NCBI RefSeq assembly: GCF_018401815.1
Contig: NZ_JAGYKG010000002.1
Location: 434,001-498,000, forward strand
Length of the DNA stretch: 64,000 nucleotides
Source: Nonlabens sp.
GTDB taxonomy: Bacteria > Bacteroidota > Bacteroidia > Flavobacteriales > Flavobacteriaceae
Reading direction: 5' to 3'
The notes beneath the pieces are model-generated. The model was given only the letters and a program-made list of their open reading frames with translations, made no database searches and had not been told where the DNA came from. Shown in pieces: positions 36,987-46,830 of this stretch (position 1 is the stretch's first letter; each line of letters starts with the position of its first letter). A program made the translations under genes and the position numbers.

Positions 36987-38291
36987 ATGAAAAAGCTATT
37001 TACACTTGCACTTGTTTTTCTTTTTGGAATTGGTTTTTCAAATGCAGAAAACACAGAAGATGACCGACGCTTCCGTAATTACACAAAGAACTTTATCTTT
37101 AATCAAAATGGAATCGAGTTTGCTGTATTTCCTGATGGCCAATTTGATTTTAACTATTTACAAGATAGAAATGGTACCGATATTTATGTAAATACTGGAA
37201 ACCTGCAAGTATCTTTCAACACTGGTTATGATTACAACCGCTTCGTACAGTATGATTCTTATGGTGCGGTGATACAGATAGAGGAAATACCTGTATTCTA
37301 CGACTCTTATGGTCGTGTGAATCAGATAGGTGAAGTTTTTATAAACTATCGTGGTGGTTACATTAACCGTATAGGTAACCTGAATGTTTACTATAGCAGA
37401 CCTGGTGTCATCGATTATTATAATGGATACATTAATGTGTACAATAGAAACTATGTTTTTCAACCATGGCACAATTTCTATAGTGTTCCACTGGTAAGTA
37501 GATGTATTTTGTACCATACACCCTACCGATTGTCATATTTCCCGATACGTTATACATGGTCTTATCACAGAAATTATTGGAATACGCCTTCCTATTACAA
37601 TGGGTTTTATGCTGGAGCAAATGTCAGACGTGACTTCTACCGACCTTTTGATCGAGTGAACTACAGAAGTTTTGAAAGAGGACGACGTGATGCACGTGGT
37701 AGAGCGGTAGCAGTAAACAATAGAGTTTCTAGAAATAGACAAGCTATTGCTACTGGAAGAAGTGAAGTAACTAGAAATAATCGTGGTAGAACTACTGCGA
37801 CTACGAATAGAAATACTGGACGTAGCTCAACTGCTGCTAATGCAAGATCTACTTCAAGAAATGGAAGAAGTACCAACGCTGTAAACACTAGAAGTAATAG
37901 AGCAACAAATGCTACTACTAGAAATACAAGAGGTACTTCTAGATCTACAACCCTAAGTGTAGGGAATACCAGAACTGCATCTGCAACTACTAGGTCTAAT
38001 CGATCTAATAGAAACACAAATGCTAACGTTGGTAACCGAGCAAATCGTACAGAAAGAGCTGCTCCTAGTCGTAATAGTAGCGCCGACAGCAGAGCTGCTG
38101 CTACAAGATTGAATCGCAATTCTGCTCCGAGTAGAAATACTGCAACTAGAAGAGCAGCACCTCGAAATGATACAACTGTAAATTTGCGAAACTCGTCTTC
38201 AAGAAATACTCAAGCTAGAAGTTCTAGAACAAGTTCCAATAGCAACGCAAACCGCTCTAATGGCTCCAAAAGGAGTAATAAAAGAGGATAA
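36987..38291 (+). CDS. secreted Tyr/Asn-rich protein with a very basic Arg/Asn/Ser/Thr tail
   Basis: A 434-residue exported protein. Residues 1-20 are a signal peptide (FTLALVFLFGIGFSNA). Residues about 30-225 form a Tyr- and Asn-rich, repeat-like beta region (VNTGNLQVSFNTGYDYNRF, GAVIQIEEIPVFYDSYGRVN). The last about 205 residues are low complexity, almost only Arg, Asn, Ser, Thr and Ala, with no acidic stretch, so the predicted charge is strongly positive. Such a tail could bind DNA, RNA or acidic polysaccharide at the cell surface; this is inference. The antisense frame looks open only because of the Arg-rich codons. A hairpin terminator follows. Confidence 0.75.
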   Translation: MKKLFTLALVFLFGIGFSNAENTEDDRRFRNYTKNFIFNQNGIEFAVFPDGQFDFNYLQDRNGTDIYVNTGNLQVSFNTGYDYNRFVQYDSYGAVIQIEEIPVFYDSYGRVNQIGEVFINYRGGYINRIGNLNVYYSRPGVIDYYNGYINVYNRNYVFQPWHNFYSVPLVSRCILYHTPYRLSYFPIRYTWSYHRNYWNTPSYYNGFYAGANVRRDFYRPFDRVNYRSFERGRRDARGRAVAVNNRVSRNRQAIATGRSEVTRNNRGRTTATTNRNTGRSSTAANARSTSRNGRSTNAVNTRSNRATNATTRNTRGTSRSTTLSVGNTRTASATTRSNRSNRNTNANVGNRANRTERAAPSRNSSADSRAAATRLNRNSAPSRNTATRRAAPRNDTTVNLRNSSSRNTQARSSRTSSNSNANRSNGSKRSNKRG

Positions 38292-38307
38292 GATTTATAA
38301 GTTTACT

Positions 38308-38336
38308 AAAAAGCCAATTCTCAATGAATCGGCTTT
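38308..38336. terminator. hairpin terminator
   Basis: AAAAGCCAATTC / GAATCGGCTTTT with one mismatch, followed by further T residues, after the basic secreted protein gene. Confidence 0.75.
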
Positions 38337-38417
38337 TTTTATGGCTTGTTACATGGACTCATAAGAAGCTGAATTGTTTACCCACAAAACAAAAGGATGT
38401 TACGCTCCTATTTGATT

Positions 38418-39875
38418 CTAGTTTCGTAAAAGGTATCTTTTTATGATCTGATTCATTTCAGAAGACAACTTCAATTTATAGATCGACCAAAGATATGTCA
38501 GTGAGATTAAAACAGACTTTACAGCTATATTTACTAACGGATGCCAGAAGAAATCCCAAAAGTAAAAGATACCTATGATGGCAGCTATTAAGAATAACGT
38601 ATTCCATGTTTTAGAAGTCCACGGGTGAATTTTTAATTTCATATATACGTAGTAGGCTTTCGCGAAAGCGTAACACAAATAAGCCACACAAGTAGCTATT
38701 GCAGCACCTATGATACCGAATATAGGAATAAGCCACCAATTGAGACCTATAGCTAAAAGGGTTAATACGAGCCCCAACCACAAAGTAACTTTATATAAAT
38801 CGCTGTTGTAAAGAATAGCATTATTACTACCCAATAAGTTTTCTGAAAATTTGGTTAGCGCAATGAGAAATACCACCGGAATTGCAATACGTGTTTCTGG
38901 GGGCATCATCGCATAGAACTCCTTGAGATTGCAAAAGATAATTACCAATAAAAAACCGGCAACCACACTTAAATTAAGAGAGCTTCTTTTATACAACTGT
39001 GCTACGTCTCCCATCTCGTCTCTATTAAAATGACCAGCAGTAAGCGGGTGTGTTATTTGAGCCATTCCTCTTGCAGGCACCGCAATCACAGTAGCAATAA
39101 AAATGGCAATACCGTAGTATCCTATTTGATCAATAGCCACATACTGATTGAGCATAAATTTATCAAGATCAATTAAAGCCGTAGAAATAGAACCCGCTAC
39201 AATCATATAAATACTATAATTGATGATCTTTGACGTATTCATCAACTTCTGAAATCTAAACACCGGGAGGTAGGTTTTAAATGCAATGATGTTCATTAAC
39301 AACGCCCGTAATGCGTAAATAACCATCAAACTGTAAATGAACTCTGTTTGATCAATCCAACCCAAAGCAAGCATCATTAAAGTAAGCATAGCGCCAGCTC
39401 TATAAAAAACTTCCTTTAGAAAGTTACCGACTATAGTTTTCATGTGGACTTTTACCCAAGCATAAAAAATCTCAAAATAAGCTTGAAAAATAGCTATCAT
39501 AGGAATGCACCATAAAAAAGCCCCTGTGATTTCATTTTTATCAGAAATATAAGAAGCTATGGTATCCTGAGCCAGATAAATGATTCCTATTATTGGAATA
39601 ATAATGAATAAAGGCCACAACAACATTTGAGTTAAAAAGCCATCACGCTCTTCTTTAGTGGTATAACTCGAGTAATATTTTACGATGGTATTATGAATAC
39701 CAAAGGACATCAATGGAAAGAAAAGAAATGAGGTGGAGAGCACATAATTCCATAAACCATAATAATCATCAGAGAGGTAGACCTGGGCAAGAATCAGTAC
39801 GTTTAGTGCTCCTAGCACAAAACCCAACCCAGTAATTACTAGGTTCCAAACGGATTGTTTGACGACTATTCCCAT
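38418..39875 (-). CDS. oligosaccharide flippase (Wzx-like, MATE/MOP superfamily)
   Basis: A 485-residue integral membrane protein with about 14 hydrophobic helices, beginning VVKQSVWNLVITGLGFVLGALN as in polysaccharide flippases. It should move lipid-linked oligosaccharide across the inner membrane for surface polysaccharide. The palindrome at 38655-38670 encodes AFAKA inside a late helix (YLCYAFAKAYYVY). It overlaps the end of the glycosyltransferase gene by ten bases; together with YfhO and DUF4834 this is a four-gene operon read right to left. Confidence 0.82.
   Translation of the reverse strand: MGIVVKQSVWNLVITGLGFVLGALNVLILAQVYLSDDYYGLWNYVLSTSFLFFPLMSFGIHNTIVKYYSSYTTKEERDGFLTQMLLWPLFIIIPIIGIIYLAQDTIASYISDKNEITGAFLWCIPMIAIFQAYFEIFYAWVKVHMKTIVGNFLKEVFYRAGAMLTLMMLALGWIDQTEFIYSLMVIYALRALLMNIIAFKTYLPVFRFQKLMNTSKIINYSIYMIVAGSISTALIDLDKFMLNQYVAIDQIGYYGIAIFIATVIAVPARGMAQITHPLTAGHFNRDEMGDVAQLYKRSSLNLSVVAGFLLVIIFCNLKEFYAMMPPETRIAIPVVFLIALTKFSENLLGSNNAILYNSDLYKVTLWLGLVLTLLAIGLNWWLIPIFGIIGAAIATCVAYLCYAFAKAYYVYMKLKIHPWTSKTWNTLFLIAAIIGIFYFWDFFWHPLVNIAVKSVLISLTYLWSIYKLKLSSEMNQIIKRYLLRN
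38655..38670. repeat. iterated palindrome copy 7 (coding, flippase)
   Basis: Exact 14-base core with the outer left base changed (GGCTTTCGCGAAAGCG), read as AFAKA. Confidence 0.93.
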
Positions 39876-41161
39876 ACAAATTCTATGGTTTTAGAAAGAA
39901 TTTGAGTCAAATGAGCACGCTGATACCTATCTATTTGATCATTGAAATTACTGTCATTTTGACCTTTTCTATAAAGCTCATAGAGGTGACTGATATACTT
40001 TTTTAAGGCTTCCTTTTGTTGGTAATTAAAAAACTCACCAGAATGAGTGTCCGTAATCAGTAATTCTATGGCTGCTTCTTTAGGACCTATGGCTATAATA
40101 GGACGGCGGCTTGCAAAATATTCAAAGATTTTACCTGGTATAATGGCTCTAGTTTCTGCGGTATCTATTTCTATAAGCAATAAAGCTTGTGCCTGAAACA
40201 TCAACTCCACAGATTGATCATGTGATACATAACCTTTATTGTCCAGATACTGGTCTAATTGGTGTTCCACCAGACTATCTAAGATTTCTTGACTCACATT
40301 ACCAGCGAGTTGTAATTTAAAATCGGCTGAAAAGTCTTCTGATTCTAGACAGAGTTCTTGCAAGGATTCCCACAACAATTGAGGATTGCGATCAGATAAT
40401 AAGGTTCCAATATGAGCAAGCACAAACCCAGCATCTGGCTGTTTACTTTGCGCGTTAGGCGTTATGTCGTACCCATTAGTGATCAACTGTATGGGTGTTG
40501 TTGTTTTTGATTTAAATTCTTTTCCAGTGTGTGGACTGGTAACTATTAGCAAATCTGCTGTGTGAAGCACTTCTTTTTCTAATGCTAAGTGTCTTTTTTG
40601 AGCGCGTTTTCCTAGCATTAAGTCTTTATGATATCCTATAGTGGTCCATGGATCCCGAAAGTCGGCCAGCCATTTGATAGATGGGACAAGGCTTTTCAAT
40701 TCCATTCCTATTAAATGAACCGAATGTGGTGGACCTGTAGTGATCACCGTACATTCCCTATTTTCTGAAAGATAAGGTTCTACTGCTCTTAAAACATGTT
40801 GCTTCCATCCTACTCTAGCGTCTGGAATAAAAAAATTGCCGCGCAGCCATACCAGAGTGCGCTCTAGAAAACTAGCTTTTTTATTTAAAATACCGCGTTG
40901 TAGATTTTTGGTTCGCTTTCGCGAAAGCTTACCAGCCATCCTACTAGGTTCTTTAATGGGAACTTTAATCAGTCTAATATCTTCTGGAATGTCTTCTATT
41001 AAGCTTTTATCCAATACTGGATAATCAGGATTTTCGGGTACCACTACTGTTACCTCATAACCATTTCTAGGAAGGTATTTTGCAAACTTCAACCAGCGCT
41101 GTACACCTGGCCCCCCAGCTGGCGGCCAATAATAACTGATGATCAACACTGGCTTTTTCAA
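39866..41161 (-). CDS. family 4-type glycosyltransferase
   Basis: A 431-residue GT-B glycosyltransferase. The N-terminal domain begins VLIISYYWPPAGGPGVQRW, the usual GT4 opening with a G-G donor loop, and the acceptor side has LADFRDPW. The C-terminal Rossmann half has LAHIGTLLSDRNPQLL and PGKIFEYFASRRPIIAIGP, the E-x7-E-type nucleotide-sugar region. It should extend a lipid-linked surface glycan. The start is TTG 41161 (MKKPVLII). The palindrome at 40914-40929 encodes LSRKR near residues 78-82. Only three bases separate it from the YfhO stop. Confidence 0.85.
   Translation of the reverse strand: MKKPVLIISYYWPPAGGPGVQRWLKFAKYLPRNGYEVTVVVPENPDYPVLDKSLIEDIPEDIRLIKVPIKEPSRMAGKLSRKRTKNLQRGILNKKASFLERTLVWLRGNFFIPDARVGWKQHVLRAVEPYLSENRECTVITTGPPHSVHLIGMELKSLVPSIKWLADFRDPWTTIGYHKDLMLGKRAQKRHLALEKEVLHTADLLIVTSPHTGKEFKSKTTTPIQLITNGYDITPNAQSKQPDAGFVLAHIGTLLSDRNPQLLWESLQELCLESEDFSADFKLQLAGNVSQEILDSLVEHQLDQYLDNKGYVSHDQSVELMFQAQALLLIEIDTAETRAIIPGKIFEYFASRRPIIAIGPKEAAIELLITDTHSGEFFNYQQKEALKKYISHLYELYRKGQNDSNFNDQIDRYQRAHLTQILSKTIEFVWE
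40914..40929. repeat. iterated palindrome copy 8 (coding, glycosyltransferase)
   Basis: Exact 14-base core, last outer base T (CGCTTTCGCGAAAGCT), read as LSRKR. Confidence 0.93.
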
Positions 41162-41164
41162 GGG

Positions 41165-43633
41165 CTAAACGTTCTTTTTGTAAACTAAAAATAAACCACC
41201 TAAAACGATCAATAGCAATAGTATATTACTAATCAACATAATGGTAGAACCTGTTTTTACGACTTCTGGTACAAACTTAAAAACGATTTCATGCTGTCCT
41301 GCAGGAACTTTCAATCCTCTCAATGCATAATTAACTCTTGCAATAGGAACTTCACTACCATCTATGCTAGCCTTCCATCCATATGGATAATACATCTCTG
41401 AAAATACGGCCAATCCTTCTTTGCTGTTGTTGCTGGTGTAGGTCAATGCTTCTGTTTGGTAATCCTTGAGATTTATGGTCGCCGTAGCATCTTTACCTAC
41501 ACTCTTTAAACCTATCAACTCTTTTTGATCTTTGGTCATAACAGCTAGAGAGTCTGCATGTAGCTCTTTTAAAGCTAGAATTTCCTTGTTTTGATCTGCT
41601 ACCGTTTTAATCTCACTTACAAACCAAGCATTGCCTAATTCTACTGGGTTTTGTTGAGCAACGGTTCCGTTTTGATTTTGACCTAAGATATATTTGGTAT
41701 TGAACATCCCTAATATTTCTAATTGTTCTCGAGTGATTCCTTGCTCTTCTACAAAATAGAAATTCATTAAATCTTGGAACCTACGTGGTTTTGCTCCATG
41801 GTAACCACCCATGGCTTTATGAAAATAAGCGGCTCTACCACTATTCACTGGATCTGCTAATTGATCATATACTCTAAAATGCTCTTTGTCTTGAAGCACC
41901 ACTTCATCTGCGGGAGTTTTATCAAATGCAAAAGCATATTCTCTAGCGCTGACGTAATCGTCTGAATTGACATAATTCAAATCAAAGCTGACCAAATCAA
42001 ATAGTATAACTACAACGCAAACAATTACAACCGCTGTCTCTTTAATTTTATCGCTTAAGAACAAATACAAGGCGCCACATATCGATCCTACATATAACAA
42101 TGCCTTAAACGCATCTGTTTGAATCATTGCAAAACGATCTGCTTGTAGTGCTTTTACATACCTTGACCCTAACTGAGGAAAGTCTAATAAATATTCATCA
42201 TAAGGTCCTGTAAGATTAAAGATATAAGAACCTAAAAAGGCTATAAGAAGCAATAATCCGCCAAAACCTGCTCCTGCATATAATAATGCGTTGCGCTTTT
42301 TTTCTAGAGCTGTTTTTTTATTAAAGATCTGCCACAAACCGATTGCTGCAAGCACCGGTACGCACAATTCAATAATAACTTGAATAGAGGTTACCGCTCT
42401 AAACTTGTTGTAAAAAGGCACATAGTTTATAAAGAATTCGGTAAGCCAGCTTAAATTCTTACCATAAGAAAGAAGTAGTGTGAGTACGATGGCGGTAAGG
42501 GTCCACCATTTTAACCTGCCTTTGATTAAGAACAGAGATAATAAAGCTAAAAACACAACACTTACTCCTAGATAAGCAGGTGCTTCTACAATGGCTTGAT
42601 CTCCCCAATATTTACGTTGACTCAGGGAGACCAACTGATTGAGGTAACTCATCTCTTCTTCATTTAAATTAGAAGGATCTATTCTAGAAAGCTGTTCACG
42701 GCTTTGGCTGGTTTCATCATAAACTTCTCCACTTCCTCCACCGGCAAAATGCGGTAAAACAAGATTCATACTTTCTGATAGTCCATAACTGTAATCCGTA
42801 ATATAATCGTAGTCTAAGCCGCTTGTTTTTGAGACGTTTTCGCCTTGAGCGTTTACCGTCAAATTGACGACCCCACGCGTACTTTCCTTGGAATATTCAC
42901 TAGTAGCTAAGAGATTACCGGCATTAGTTCCTAAAGCGAGAACTACGGCAGCAATCATAATTCCAATAGATTTAAAGTAATGCAGAATCAAATTCTTTTT
43001 AACGGCATCAATGAAATAGGCTATTCCTAAAATCACAACCGCTAGCAATAAATAATAAGTCATCTGAGGATGATTTGCCTGCAATTCTAAAGACATGGCT
43101 AGTGCCGTAACCACAAAGCCAAGTAAGTAACGTTTTTGAAAAACCAGAATAAGACCGCTTAATACCAAAGGGAAATAAGCAATAGCATGGGCTTTTGAAT
43201 TATGACCAGCTCCAATAATGATGATCAGGTAAGTAGAAAAACCAAATGCTAGTGCACCGAGTAAACCTATCTTCCAGTCTACTCTCATGACCAACATGAG
43301 TATATAAAAACAGGCAAAATAAAGAAATAGATAATCTGCTGGACGAGGCAAAAATCTCAAGGCACGATCGAGACTGTCTATAAAATCGTATTCATATCGT
43401 GCACCTAATTGATACGTAGGCATCCCTCCAAAAACGGCATCTGTCCAATACAACTCTTCTCCTGTAGCTGCTCTATGGTCGATAAGCTGCCTGGCATTAC
43501 CTTTATATTGAACGATATCATTTTGGTACAACTTTTTACCACTTAAAACGGGATGAAAATAAGCGAGTGCTGCAATGATAAAAACTATAAATACGGCTAA
43601 ATGCGGTACTAATTTCTTGAAATCAAAATTCAT
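41165..43633 (-). CDS. YfhO-family membrane protein
   Basis: An 822-residue integral membrane protein with about twelve helices and a large extracytoplasmic part, then a last helix (IMLISNILLLLIVLGGLFLVY). AYFHPVLSGKKLYQNDIVQY, FGGMPTYQL and YYPYGWKASIDG are characteristic of YfhO, a GT-C-like family linked to glycosylation of lipoteichoic acid or surface proteins. The frame extends 27 codons upstream to 43714, overlapping the DUF4834 gene, but MNFDFKKLVPHL at 43633 is the normal N-terminus and leaves a 31-bp gap. Confidence 0.85.
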   Translation of the reverse strand: MNFDFKKLVPHLAVFIVFIIAALAYFHPVLSGKKLYQNDIVQYKGNARQLIDHRAATGEELYWTDAVFGGMPTYQLGARYEYDFIDSLDRALRFLPRPADYLFLYFACFYILMLVMRVDWKIGLLGALAFGFSTYLIIIIGAGHNSKAHAIAYFPLVLSGLILVFQKRYLLGFVVTALAMSLELQANHPQMTYYLLLAVVILGIAYFIDAVKKNLILHYFKSIGIMIAAVVLALGTNAGNLLATSEYSKESTRGVVNLTVNAQGENVSKTSGLDYDYITDYSYGLSESMNLVLPHFAGGGSGEVYDETSQSREQLSRIDPSNLNEEEMSYLNQLVSLSQRKYWGDQAIVEAPAYLGVSVVFLALLSLFLIKGRLKWWTLTAIVLTLLLSYGKNLSWLTEFFINYVPFYNKFRAVTSIQVIIELCVPVLAAIGLWQIFNKKTALEKKRNALLYAGAGFGGLLLLIAFLGSYIFNLTGPYDEYLLDFPQLGSRYVKALQADRFAMIQTDAFKALLYVGSICGALYLFLSDKIKETAVVIVCVVVILFDLVSFDLNYVNSDDYVSAREYAFAFDKTPADEVVLQDKEHFRVYDQLADPVNSGRAAYFHKAMGGYHGAKPRRFQDLMNFYFVEEQGITREQLEILGMFNTKYILGQNQNGTVAQQNPVELGNAWFVSEIKTVADQNKEILALKELHADSLAVMTKDQKELIGLKSVGKDATATINLKDYQTEALTYTSNNSKEGLAVFSEMYYPYGWKASIDGSEVPIARVNYALRGLKVPAGQHEIVFKFVPEVVKTGSTIMLISNILLLLIVLGGLFLVYKKNV

Positions 43634-43664
43634 GAAAATTTTAAATAAGAATGAATGAGGGAAA

Positions 43665-43943
43665 TTAATCAATTTCCTCAAAGTCGATGTACTCACCAAC
43701 CTTTTTCTTTTCATTTGATTTCAACGGTGTCGAAGATTTGGCATTGGTTGATTGCTTACTGCTAGTGTTTTGGAAGGGATTTTGTCCTTCTTGAAAGCCC
43801 GCACGTTTTTCAAAACTATTTTGAACCCGTTGTAAGGCTTTCATTCCTAACCACTTAAGGAACATCTTACCAAAGGCTTTCCATACCAATCTTGTGCCCA
43901 CTAGAACCAGTAAAATAACTAATAATGTTTGTAAAAATTTCAA
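43665..43943 (-). CDS. DUF4834-family small membrane protein
   Basis: A 92-residue protein with one N-terminal membrane helix (LLVILLVLVGTRLVW), a basic amphipathic stretch, a Ser/Asn-rich linker and an acidic end GEYIDFEEID. This matches DUF4834. Start is TTG 43943 (MKFLQTLL). It is the first gene of the YfhO-glycosyltransferase-flippase operon. Function unknown. Confidence 0.75.
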   Translation of the reverse strand: MKFLQTLLVILLVLVGTRLVWKAFGKMFLKWLGMKALQRVQNSFEKRAGFQEGQNPFQNTSSKQSTNAKSSTPLKSNEKKKVGEYIDFEEID

Positions 43944-44001
43944 GTAATAATCTTTTGTGTAAAAATAATAAGTGTAGGTCTTTATACTCTATAAGAAATA
44001 T

Positions 44002-44009
44002 TAAATTTG
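44002..44009 (+). promoter_or_regulatory. TAnnTTTG promoter element
   Basis: TAAATTTG, 18 bases before the ATG of the gene at 44028. Confidence 0.5.
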
Positions 44010-44027
44010 AGCTAGAATAAAAGAAAT

Positions 44028-45008
44028 ATGAACAACTCCATTCAAGGTATAAGACTGTTTTTATTGCTGTTTGTTACCATGCCATTAGCACATGGCCAAT
44101 ATACAGAAACTATCAATACGAATAACCCTGGTAGATCTCAAGGTGCTTTTGCAGTAGGAAAAGGAGTGGCACAAATAGAAGGTTCGCTTTTTTATAGTGC
44201 TGAGGAGCATCTTCTTCAAAGATATGAGCGAGATGATATAGGAACTAGTTTCCAACTGCGTTATGGTGCTATTACTGAAAAACTAGAGTTTTCCATTTTT
44301 GGCACTTATAACAGGTTACAACAGACCGATTTTAACAGTACGGTCTCTTCGGAAACTTCTTTTTCTAATTTTTCAAGATTTACAGTAGGCGCTAAATACC
44401 TCATATTTGATCCTTTACAGTTTTTTGGTGAGAAGAAAGTCAATTTATTAAGTTGGAAAGCAAATAACAAATTGGACTGGAGGGACCTTGTTCCTGCTGT
44501 GTCGGTTTATGCAGGTGCTAATTTTGATTTTAGCGAGAACAATTTACTAACACCCCCAGACAATGCTACTTTATCTCCACGACTGGAATTAATCACTCAA
44601 AACAACTGGGGACGTTGGGTGTTTGTGACTAACTTTGTCGCAGATCGCATCACTACTGATTTCCCTTCTTATCAATGGGTATTAACCATGACCCATAGTT
44701 TGAATAATAAATGGGCGATATTTGCAGAGTATCAAGGCTTAAAATCTGATTTTTATAGTGATGATCTGGGTCGCGGTGGTGTGACTTATTTGGTTACCAA
44801 AGACTGGCAAGTGGATTCCAGTGTTACTTTAAATTTTAAAGACACTCCAACAGTCTTTCAAGTAAATTTAGGAATGTCGTACCGTTTGGATTTTCATGAA
44901 GATCCTCCAATACAACAGACAAGCGACCCACAAGCTGACGGTAAAAAAGAAAAGAAGAAAAAGAAAAAAAACAAACTCAATCTTGAAGGAGAAGGAGGCG
45001 GCATATAA
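44028..45008 (+). CDS. outer-membrane transporter-like barrel protein (PF13557-type)
   Basis: A 326-residue exported protein. The signal peptide ends LAHGQ (residue 24), then TETINTNNPGRSQGAFAVGK and many amphipathic strands, with VTYLVTKDWQVDSSVTLNF near the end: the look of the MetA-pathway phenol degradation/transporter family of outer-membrane barrels. The last 30 residues are unusual, a lysine run (KKEKKKKKKNK) and a Gly-rich end. Substrate unknown. The acetyltransferase gene begins three bases after its stop. Confidence 0.7.
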   Translation: MNNSIQGIRLFLLLFVTMPLAHGQYTETINTNNPGRSQGAFAVGKGVAQIEGSLFYSAEEHLLQRYERDDIGTSFQLRYGAITEKLEFSIFGTYNRLQQTDFNSTVSSETSFSNFSRFTVGAKYLIFDPLQFFGEKKVNLLSWKANNKLDWRDLVPAVSVYAGANFDFSENNLLTPPDNATLSPRLELITQNNWGRWVFVTNFVADRITTDFPSYQWVLTMTHSLNNKWAIFAEYQGLKSDFYSDDLGRGGVTYLVTKDWQVDSSVTLNFKDTPTVFQVNLGMSYRLDFHEDPPIQQTSDPQADGKKEKKKKKKNKLNLEGEGGGI

Positions 45009-45011
45009 CTT

Positions 45012-46130
45012 ATGATTGAAGTACGTAAAATTGAGTCCAAAAAGGATATCAAAAAATTTGTCCAGTTTCAAATGGACCTATACAAAGACAATAAGTTCTT
45101 TGTACCACCTATCATTAAAGATGAACTGGCAATATTTGATCCGACTAAAAATCAGGTCTTCAAAAATGCAGATTGCTGGATGTTTCTTGCTTATAAGGAT
45201 AATAAGATAGTAGGACGTGTCGCAGCATTGATCAATCACATTGAAATTAAAGAACAGAAAAAACCTAAAATGCGTTTTGGCTGGCTGGATATGATTGATG
45301 ATATAGAGGTGACCAAAGCATTACTTGCTGAAGTTCAAAAGGTGGGAAAAGAACAACAATTAGAGTTCCTAGAAGGGCCTGTAGGTTTTTCTAACATGGA
45401 TAAGGCTGGTTTACTAATCAAAGGATTTGATGAATTAAGCACCATGATCACCTGGTACAACCATCCTTATTATAAGGAACATCTAGAACAGCTAGGTTAT
45501 GTAAAAGCCGCAGAATGGGTGGAGTTTAAGTTCCAACCACCAAATCCTATTCCTGATAAAATCAATAGGTTTGCAGATATCATTGCAAAGCGCTACAACT
45601 TAAAAACACTTCAATTTAGCACGACAAACGAAATTTTACCCTATGTAGATGCTATGTTTGACTTGTTGAACAAAACATACAGCAATCTTATTACTTATGT
45701 CCCAATACAACAATATCAAATAGAATTATATAAAGAAAAATACCTTCCTTTTATCAATCCAGACTTTATAGAATTGGTAGTGGATCAAGAAGATAAGTTA
45801 GTGGGTTTTGCGATTACCATGCCTTCTTTCTCTAAAGCCTTGCAAAAAGCTAATGGAAAGTTATTTCCTTTTGGTTTTATACATTTATTAAAAGCAAAAA
45901 AGAAAAACAACGAGGCAGCCTTTTATTTGATAGGCATCGATCCAGAATACCAAGGTAAAGGGGTTACCGCAATGATGTTTAGAAATGTAATCGTCAACTT
46001 CATGAATTATGGTATTACCAAATGTGAGACAAATCCAGAACTAGAGGACAACCTCGCTGTACAAGCCTCTTGGAAAAATTACGAACCCACACTTCATAAA
46101 AGAAGAAGAACGTACCGCAAAGATATTTAG
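45012..46130 (+). CDS. GNAT-family N-acetyltransferase
   Basis: A 372-residue acetyltransferase-type protein. The N-terminal part (FVQFQMDLYKDNKFFVPPI, NKIVGRVAALINH) is the family front. The acetyl-CoA loop is visible near residue 315 in YLIGIDPEYQGKGVTAMMF (Q/R-x-x-G-x-G/A pattern, Q-G-K-G-V-T-A). Such large, double-GNAT-like proteins are common in Bacteroidota and lack a known substrate. It sits three bases behind the outer-membrane gene. Confidence 0.8.
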   Translation: MIEVRKIESKKDIKKFVQFQMDLYKDNKFFVPPIIKDELAIFDPTKNQVFKNADCWMFLAYKDNKIVGRVAALINHIEIKEQKKPKMRFGWLDMIDDIEVTKALLAEVQKVGKEQQLEFLEGPVGFSNMDKAGLLIKGFDELSTMITWYNHPYYKEHLEQLGYVKAAEWVEFKFQPPNPIPDKINRFADIIAKRYNLKTLQFSTTNEILPYVDAMFDLLNKTYSNLITYVPIQQYQIELYKEKYLPFINPDFIELVVDQEDKLVGFAITMPSFSKALQKANGKLFPFGFIHLLKAKKKNNEAAFYLIGIDPEYQGKGVTAMMFRNVIVNFMNYGITKCETNPELEDNLAVQASWKNYEPTLHKRRRTYRKDI

Positions 46131-46222
46131 TGAAGCTTTAAAATCAACTAAAAACGAGCTAGTGGCTGGAAACAGAGACCGTCTAAATCCTTATCTTTAC
46201 AAACTTTAAAACACACCTCATA

Positions 46223-46738
46223 ATGTTTAACAAAAACATCAAATTGGTCATTACTGCATTAATTGTAGCCTATGCCATATATCAATTTACTAGAAACGAG
46301 ATTCTTACTGGAATCTTCTTGATTCTCTTTTCTGGAATATTCATTTTTCTTTATTTCAAAAATGAAATGATCTTACTCGCTTTTCTACGCTTGAGAAAAC
46401 AAGATTTTCCTGGGGCAAAAAAATGGCTGGATAAAATCTCTCATCCAGAAACTGCTCTGGTTAAGAAACAACAAGGCTATTACAACTACTTACACGGTTT
46501 GATGATCTCGCAAGAAAATATGACCAAAGCAGAGAAGTACTTTAAAAAAGCGCTCTCTTTAGGACTCAGCATGGATCAAGACATTGCGGTAACAAAGCTC
46601 AATCTTGCTGGTATTTCCATGATGAAAAGACGCAAACGTGAAGCCACTATGCTATTAAGCGAAGCTAAGAAATTAGACAAACACGGGATGCTAAAAGATC
46701 AGATCAAAATGATGAAAGATCAAATGAAGAAAATCTAG
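46223..46738 (+). CDS. membrane protein with two N-terminal helices and TPR-like repeats
   Basis: A 171-residue protein: two hydrophobic helices at about 7-25 and 29-46 (DUF2892-like hairpin), then alpha-helical repeats (QQGYYNYLHGLMISQENMTK, KYFKKALSLGL) of the tetratricopeptide type, and a basic methionine-rich end. TATCTTTA about 30 bases upstream is a near-consensus promoter. Probably a scaffold at the inner membrane; function unknown. Confidence 0.65.
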   Translation: MFNKNIKLVITALIVAYAIYQFTRNEILTGIFLILFSGIFIFLYFKNEMILLAFLRLRKQDFPGAKKWLDKISHPETALVKKQQGYYNYLHGLMISQENMTKAEKYFKKALSLGLSMDQDIAVTKLNLAGISMMKRRKREATMLLSEAKKLDKHGMLKDQIKMMKDQMKKI

Positions 46739-46775
46739 TTTTTCAAAAAAAAGAGACTTTTTCCAATTTTAGAAT

Positions 46776-46815
46776 GTACAACAAAGCCCCATCGCGAGAA
46801 GGGGCTTTGTTGTAC
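46776..46815. terminator. strong bidirectional hairpin terminator
   Basis: Perfect 15-bp stem GTACAACAAAGCCCC / GGGGCTTTGTTGTAC with a 10-base loop, between the convergent TPR gene and rnz. Confidence 0.85.
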
Positions 46816-46830
46816 CGTATATAATTCTAT

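Noticed and set aside
37661..38119. 152-codon open frame on the minus strand, leucine-rich
   Set aside because: It is the shadow of the Arg/Ser/Thr-rich tail of the plus-strand secreted protein; the composition follows from the complementary codons.
43634..43714. N-terminal extension of the YfhO-family protein
   Set aside because: It would overlap the DUF4834 gene and has no family support; ATG 43633 is better.
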